A DNA stretch of 64,000 bases from positions 1 through 64,000 of the forward strand of contig JAKFGP010000034.1 of the NCBI GenBank assembly GCA_021502835.1. Reading direction: 5' to 3'. The notes beneath the pieces are model-generated. The model worked only from the letters and a program-made list of their open reading frames with translations. It searched no databases and had not been told where the DNA came from. The stretch comes from Streptomyces thinghirensis. Lineage in GTDB: Bacteria; Actinomycetota; Actinomycetia; Streptomycetales; Streptomycetaceae. Positions 59,977 through 64,000 of this stretch are shown piece after piece. Position numbers and translations under genes: made by a program. Numbering within the stretch: the stretch's first letter is position 1; every line of letters begins with the position of its first letter.

Positions 59977-60161
59977 GGGGGTGTCGTTTGGATCCTGCCG
60001 GGGTCGCGGGGTCTGGCACGCGCATCTGCGGCGTTGTGTCGGTTGCCAGGGCTCCGCCCCGTCGCCCTCCTCCGCCTTGCAGCTGCACGCACCAGACCCC
60101 CGCTCGGGCCCGGTTGCAAGGCACCGTGTCTCGGAGCCGGCCTGATCCAAACGACACCCCC
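59977..60161. mobile_element. Miniature inverted-repeat element (MITE), copy 2
   Basis: A 185-bp element between TA dinucleotides (59975-59976, 60162-60163). The terminal inverted repeat GGGGGTGTCGTTTGGATC is perfect at both ends and extends as CTGCCGG/AGGCCGG. It has no coding frame of note. It shares both ends with the 117-bp copy at 7402-7518, which looks like an internally deleted version. Its right end supplies part of the TAG stop of the gene at 60161-60516. Confidence 0.88.
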
Positions 60162-60516
60162 TACACCTCCACGTGGAATTCCCGTACCACCTCGATGCGC
60201 CCCACGATGTGCCGGTTGAACTCCTCCAGCTCCTCCGCCGGAACCCACAGCTCCAGGATGGTCTCGCCGCCGGCCCGGCGTACCGGGGTAGCGCTCCAGG
60301 AAGTCGGCGTCGACCTCGAACCGCGTGACGTAGCCCGAGCCGGACGCGGGGACGTTCCAGTCGCGGGCGATGCGGACGGCGTAGTCCTCGTTGAGCACGG
60401 GGTAGAAGATCGGCTGCTCGGGCAGGCGGGGCGGCCAGGCGGTCCAGTCGGAGGCCTCGACCAGCGCCAGCTCCTCGGGGCCGGTGGGGGCGCCACAGGG
60501 TCGTCGTCTTGGACAT
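60161..60516 (-). CDS. Conserved hypothetical protein
   Basis: ATG at 60516. Joined frames give ~118 residues: MSKTTTLWRPTGPEELALVE-type start, PPRLPEQPIFYPVLNEDYAV, RIARDWNVPASGSGYVTRFE, VDADFLERYP, RRAGGETILELWVPAEELEE and FNRHIVGRIEVVREFHVEV. This protein is conserved in Streptomyces and often labelled ADP-ribosylation/crystallin J1, a label I cannot support from the sequence. Indels lie near 60480 and 60290. The TAG stop uses the TA target site and terminal base of the MITE. Confidence 0.7.
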
Positions 60517-60616
60517 GGTCGGTGACCCTAGCCTTCAGGTCGGAAGCCCGGCCAAGGTATTACCCGCCGCCGGGCGCCCGCGGATCCAGCCGGTGACGGG
60601 TTCCCGACCGGGCGGT

Positions 60617-61603
60617 TCAGAGCCGGGCCCGGGTCCGCCGGGGCGGTGCCGGGTCGGCGGTGGCCCCGCGGGTGCCCGGCGCCGGCGCAGCAGATGTCCG
60701 TACCGGCCCGTGAGCCAGGAGGCCAGGGCGACCGTGAGGCCCAGGGCGACCAGGAGCCAGGAGGCCGTGCGCAGGGTGTCGGTGGAGGGCGTCGTAGACG
60801 GCGCCCGCGGCGGTCCGTCCACCGCGCCGTCCACCGCGCCGGGGAGTTCGGCGACGGTGAACCGGCGGCCGACCACGACGGCGAGGGCGAGCAGCGCCCC
60901 ACCGAGGGCGGTGCCGATCCCGGCGGCCGTGACCGCGCGCCGGCGGCAGGCGGCGACGGCGATGCCGGTGACCGCGAAGACGACGGCCGCGAGCGGCAGC
61001 CACAAGGCGGCGACGTCGAGCACGTGGTAGCCCTTCCTGAGCCGGTCCACCTCGTGGGCCGGGAGCACGGTGACCGCGGTGTGCCGGACCGGGATGCGCC
61101 GCGCGAACGGCACGTTGTCGTCGGTGAGCCGGTCCTTGACGCGGGCGGTGACGGGGGCCAGGTCGACGGTGACCGCGCGTCCGCGCGACCGTTCGTCCCG
61201 CAGGGCACGCAGTACGGCGTCGTGGACGGTGCGGTTGGCCGCGTCCCAGCCCTCGCGGAAGGCCTCGGTCCGGGTGAAGGACCGTGCCGCGTCCCGCACG
61301 AAGAGCCGCACGGTGCCGCTCACGGGGCCGGCCGCGACCTGGTCCACGACCCCGTCGCCCACCGTGTCGCCCACAGCGTCGGCGACCGCGTCCCTGCACG
61401 TCCGGATCGTCGGCGAGCGGCGACATGGCGGCGACGTACCGCCGGTGTCGGCCGGCCCGAGCACCGCCCAGCCCGCCAGCGTGCCGCACGGCGCGAGCAG
61501 GCAGGCGAGGGCGATCAGGACGGCCGACAGGGCGTTCCGGTGACGTGGGGCACCCTTCCAGGCAAGGCCCCGGCAGCGGCTCGGGCGAGCGGCGTGACTG
61601 CAT
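60617..61603 (-). CDS. Membrane protein of unknown function
   Basis: ATG at 61603. After an indel near 61550 comes a membrane helix ALSAVLIALACLLAPCGTLA, then a large exported, Asp/Val-rich part: AVADAVGDTVGDGVVDQVAA, TVRLFVRDAARSFTRTEAFR, EGWDAANRTVHDAVLRALRD, DLAPVTARVKDRLTDDNVPF and VTVLPAHEVDRLRKGYHVLD. Three further helices follow (ALWLPLAAVVFAVTGIAVAA; GTALGGALLALAVVVGRRF; ASWLLVALGLTVALASWLTG) and a basic tail. The topology with a helical loop after helix 1 recalls actinobacterial proteins with four spans; no family named. Indels lie near 61435, 61395 and 60785; the stop (60617 or 60535) depends on one more. Confidence 0.65.
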   Translation of the reverse strand: MQSRRSPEPLPGPCLEGCPTSPERPVGRPDRPRLPARAVRHAGGLGGARAGRHRRYVAAMSPLADDPDVQGRGRRRCGRHGGRRGRGPGRGRPRERHRAALRAGRGTVLHPDRGLPRGLGRGQPHRPRRRTACPAGRTVARTRGHRRPGPRHRPRQGPAHRRQRAVRAAHPGPAHRGHRAPGPRGGPAQEGLPRARRRRLVAAARGRRLRGHRHRRRRLPPARGHGRRDRHRPRWGAARPRRRGRPPVHRRRTPRRGGRRGGRTAAGAVYDALHRHPAHGLLAPGRPGPHGRPGLLAHGPVRTSAAPAPGTRGATADPAPPRRTRARL

Positions 61604-61707
61604 ATGGCCCTCCACGACGAGCCGAACGGGCGCCCCGCCCGGGTCGGAGGGGCCGCGGACGAGTGGCCGCCAGTCCCGGCGCTCCGGCCTCCCGGACGTG
61701 CGGTCCG

Positions 61708-62173
61708 TCAGGTGACCTGGTGACCCTTCGCGTCCTCGTGGGTGTAGTAGCGGTAGAACAACGTGGCGAACACCGCCGCCGCGAGCAGCAGGGACACGAC
61801 GACGCAGGTGAACATGGCCACGCCGCTCTGCGCGTACAGGAACCCCAGCGCACTGCCCGCGAACGCGGCCCACAGGACCGCGTGGCCTTCGCGCGGCAGC
61901 CGCCGGGCCACCGCACGGACCACGGCGAAGACACGACGAACGCGAGCACGGTCATGAAGCCGAACAGCAGGTTCCAGCCGGTGATGGGGTTGCCGTGGCG
62001 GTTGATGGACGCGGCCCAGTAGCCGTAGACCAGCCCGATCGTGACGGGCACCGCCCACTTCGCCACCTTGCGGGCCCGCTCGCCGAAGACATCGGGCGTC
62101 GTCGTACGGCCGCGCGTGCCCGTCCCGGGGACGTTCCGGTGGATGTTCCGCGTGCCGGTACCGCGTGAGCCAT
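61708..62173 (-). CDS. Four-helix membrane protein of unknown function
   Basis: ATG at 62173 with GAGGAGG six bases upstream. An indel soon after shifts to TRNIHRNVPGTGTRGRTTTP, then helices AVPVTIGLVYGYWAASINR, PITGWNLLFGFMTVLAFVVV, GHAVLWAAFAGSALGFLYAQ and MFTCVVVSLLLAAAVFATLF, ending YRYYTHEDAKGHQVT at 61708. About 155 residues, small and strongly hydrophobic. No recognised domain. It is divergent from the SpoIIE-type phosphatase. Confidence 0.7.
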
Positions 62174-62275
62174 AGCGCACCTCCTCGCCTCGCCCCCCGT
62201 CTACCAGGGCACACCTGGGCGGCCGACCGGCAAGTCAGGATGCGGGCCGCGGGGCACGTGTTTCGCTGGGCCTCC

Positions 62276-63477
62276 GTGGAGTCGCGACCGCGAGCCGGTG
62301 CGCGGCCGGTGGCGGCTGCTCGGCCGACTCGTCCAGGCCGCCGGCCGGGGCGACGCCGTGTCCCGGCACGAACTGCTCAGTGTCCGCGGGCACAGCGCGG
62401 CCTGGCTCATCCCGCTGCTGCTGCTCGGCGGCATCGTCGCGGCCGACGTCACGACCGGCGCGTTCGAGATCATCTCCTGGACCGTGCTCGTGCTCGGCGT
62501 CGCCGCCGCGATCTGCGGGGTGCGGTTCACGGCCGTGTACGCGGTGGTCGCCGCCGTCGTCTACGTGTTCGCCGACACCGTCCGGCAGCACCGGGAGGAG
62601 ACCGGACTGCCCGGCCTGGTCCTCGTCGCCCTCGGCGGAGCGATCTCCGTGGTGGCCGCCGCGCTCCGGGTCGGCGGCGAGCAGCGCATGCTGCACATGA
62701 AGGACATCGCCGAGACCACCCGCCGCACCGTGCTGCGTCCGCTCCCGGAGGGCTTCGGCGGCCTCGACCACGCCGCCGTCTACCTCTCCTCGGACACCGA
62801 GGCCCGCGTCGGCGGCGACTTCTACGACATCCAGCCCGGCCCGCACGGCACCCGCGTCCTCGTCGGCGACGTGCAGGGCAAGGGCCTGGGCGCGGTGGAG
62901 GCGGCAGCCGCGCTGCTCGGCACCTTCCGTGAGGTCGCCTACCACGAGCCGGACCTCGCGACGGTCGCCGAGCGTCTGGAGACCCGCATGCGGCGCCACC
63001 GCGCGCACACCGCGGCCCTCGGCCGGTCGGACGGCGACCGCCTCGCCACCGCCGTCCTGATCGGCTTCTCGAGGAGCTGCCCGACGCCGTGGACGCCGTC
63101 TTCTTCGGCCACGAACCCCGCTGGCGGCCGGCCCCGAGGGCGTGCGGCCCCTGGCGGACGCCGGCGGGCTGCCGCTGGGCATGGGCGACCTGACGTCCGG
63201 CCCGTCGGTGTCGGTGCGCCGGCTGGCCCTCGCCGCGGACGAGACGCTCCTCGTGGTCACCGACGGGGTGACCGAGGCCCGCGATGCTCAGGGGTGCTTC
63301 TACCGGCACGCCGAGAACGTCGTCCGCGCGGTCGCCGCCGATCCGTCGAACGCGGCGCCGCCGAAGCTGGTGGCGCTCGTCCGGGACGGCACGCTGCGGC
63401 ACTGCCGGGGACGGCTGACCGACGACACCACGGTCTTCGCGGTACGGCGGACCGGCCGGCCGCTGGAGTGGCCCTAG
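62276..63477 (+). CDS. Membrane-anchored PP2C (SpoIIE-type) phosphatase
   Basis: GTG at 62276 is the best start (VESRPR), with an indel near 62300. A cytoplasmic start HELLSVRGHSAAW leads to helices LIPLLLLGGIVAADVTT, FEIISWTVLVLGVAAAICG and FTAVYAVVAAVVYVFADTV plus LVLVALGGAISVVAAALRVG. The SpoIIE phosphatase domain has RTVLRPLPEGFGGLDHAAVY, ARVGGDFYDIQPGPHGTRVL, VGDVQGKGLGAVEAAAALLG and LLVVTDGVTEARDAQGCFYR (metal Asp residues). About 395 residues. It should dephosphorylate anti-anti-sigma factors in response to a membrane signal. Indels lie near 63070 and 63122. It ends at TAG 63475. Confidence 0.85.
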
Positions 63478-63552
63478 ACAGGGCTCAGGTGCCCCGCTTT
63501 GCAGCCGCAGCGGTTACGGTGCTGCCGTACGTGATCGACAGGGGGAGGGGAC

Positions 63553-64000
63553 ATGCCCGGAACCGTGCTGCTGCTCGCGGCGTCGCCCGTGGGCAGGGGG
63601 TGCCTGGTGGACGCCGCCTCCGTGCTTCCCGTGCTCGCGGCCGTGCCGCCCGCCGTGCTCTCCGGCACCGACACCGCGAACGTCGTCGAGCTCGCCGACC
63701 CGCTGGAGCCGCAGGCCGTCCTCACCCGGCTGCGCCGCCGCGGCGCGGCCCCCGGACCACTCACCGTCTACGTCGCCGGCCAGCTCAGCTGGACCGGCGC
63801 CAGCGCCTGCCGCACCTGGCGCTGGCCTGTACGACACCGGCGACCGTCCGCTACACCGCCCTGCCCTGGCACTGGATCCGCGAGGAGCTGCGGCTGCGCC
63901 CGGAGCGGCGCGACGACGCTGCTGCTCGACCTGCACGCCGACCAGGAGACCTGGCAGTGGCTGCGGGCCAGCCCGCTGGACTGCGGGCGCAACAACGCCG
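63553..64000 (+). CDS. Hypothetical protein, runs off the window
   Basis: ATG at 63553 with GGGGAGGGG upstream. PGTVLLLAASPVGRGCLVDA, ASVLPVLAAVPPAVLSGTDT, ANVVELADPLEPQAVLTRLR and GPLTVYVAGQL, then after indels near 63790 and 63830 VRYTALPWHWIREELRLRPE and LLLDLHADQETWQWLRASPL. At least 149 residues, 3' end missing. It begins like a CbiX/hydrolase-type alpha/beta protein and the DLHAD segment could be catalytic, but I cannot assign a family. It lies 76 bases after the SpoIIE-type gene. Confidence 0.6.
   Translation, partial: MPGTVLLLAASPVGRGCLVDAASVLPVLAAVPPAVLSGTDTANVVELADPLEPQAVLTRLRRRGAAPGPLTVYVAGQLSWTGASACRTWRWPVRHRRPSATPPCPGTGSARSCGCARSGATTLLLDLHADQETWQWLRASPLDCGRNNA

Overview
The window is a high-GC Streptomyces chromosomal segment (or a very close actinomycete). 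Evidence: extreme G/C bias at third codon positions, GTG starts, ATGA/GTGA start-stop overlaps, a mycothiol-type enzyme, a bacterial proteasome activator (Bpa), two branched-chain keto-acid dehydrogenase operons, SpoIIE-type phosphatases, and a perfect Streptomyces-type parS site. The gene order (paa genes, bkd, moeA, ABC pair, two kinases, second bkd, peptidase, acyl-CoA dehydrogenase, aspS, metG, phoX) resembles, as I recall it, the S. coelicolor SCO3790-SCO3840 core region in reverse, which lies near oriC. The parS and DnaA-box-like sites fit this. I see no tRNA or rRNA gene, prophage or CRISPR array.

Sequence quality matters for every entry. Most genes, including the essential aspS and metG, are broken by repeated one-base indels, yet the protein stays conserved when frames are joined. 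I treat these as draft-sequence errors, annotate one gene across the frames, and give its outer limits. A 20-base A run inside an ABC ATPase gene (21211-21230) looks like a join or library artefact.

Layout. 78-7.4 kb: a secreted intradiol dioxygenase with a carbohydrate-binding module; DUF2252, J-domain and rhodanese genes; then a coupled DUF5819-HTTM-TrmH operon. 7.5-15.9 kb: PaaN, a 3-hydroxyacyl-CoA dehydrogenase, TetR and Lrp regulators, and the first bkd operon (E1 alpha, E1 beta, E2); two similar palindromes suggest common control. 16-19.5 kb: molybdenum cofactor genes (MobA, DUF6457, His-rich MoeA), parS over the moeA stop codon, and a TTGYGD potassium channel. 19.5-29 kb: a DrrAB-type ABC pair, quinone oxidoreductase, Bpa, two head-to-head Ser/Thr kinases, a flavin-binding split-barrel protein and a NarL-type response regulator. 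29.4-33.1 kb: the second bkd operon. 33.2-47.3 kb: a BRO-N domain protein, D,D-carboxypeptidase, GntR regulator with MFS transporter, mycothiol-dependent isomerase family enzyme, C-N hydrolase, LURP-one protein, GlxA-type regulator, cupin, M18 aminopeptidase, acyl-CoA dehydrogenase, SseB-like protein and pirin. 47.8-64 kb: AI-2E family permease, a PAS-GAF-SpoIIE-RsbW protein, aspS, a PH-like protein, metG, a VWA protein, a Tat-exported PhoX behind a PHO box, a membrane endonuclease/phosphatase, small conserved genes, a second SpoIIE phosphatase, and a gene running off the end.

Two related TA-flanked miniature inverted-repeat elements (7402-7518 and 59977-60161) sit exactly at gene ends, and every stop codon they touch is rebuilt. 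The metabolic theme is acyl-CoA and branched-chain metabolism (paa/bkd/fadE) together with membrane and phosphate-stress functions.
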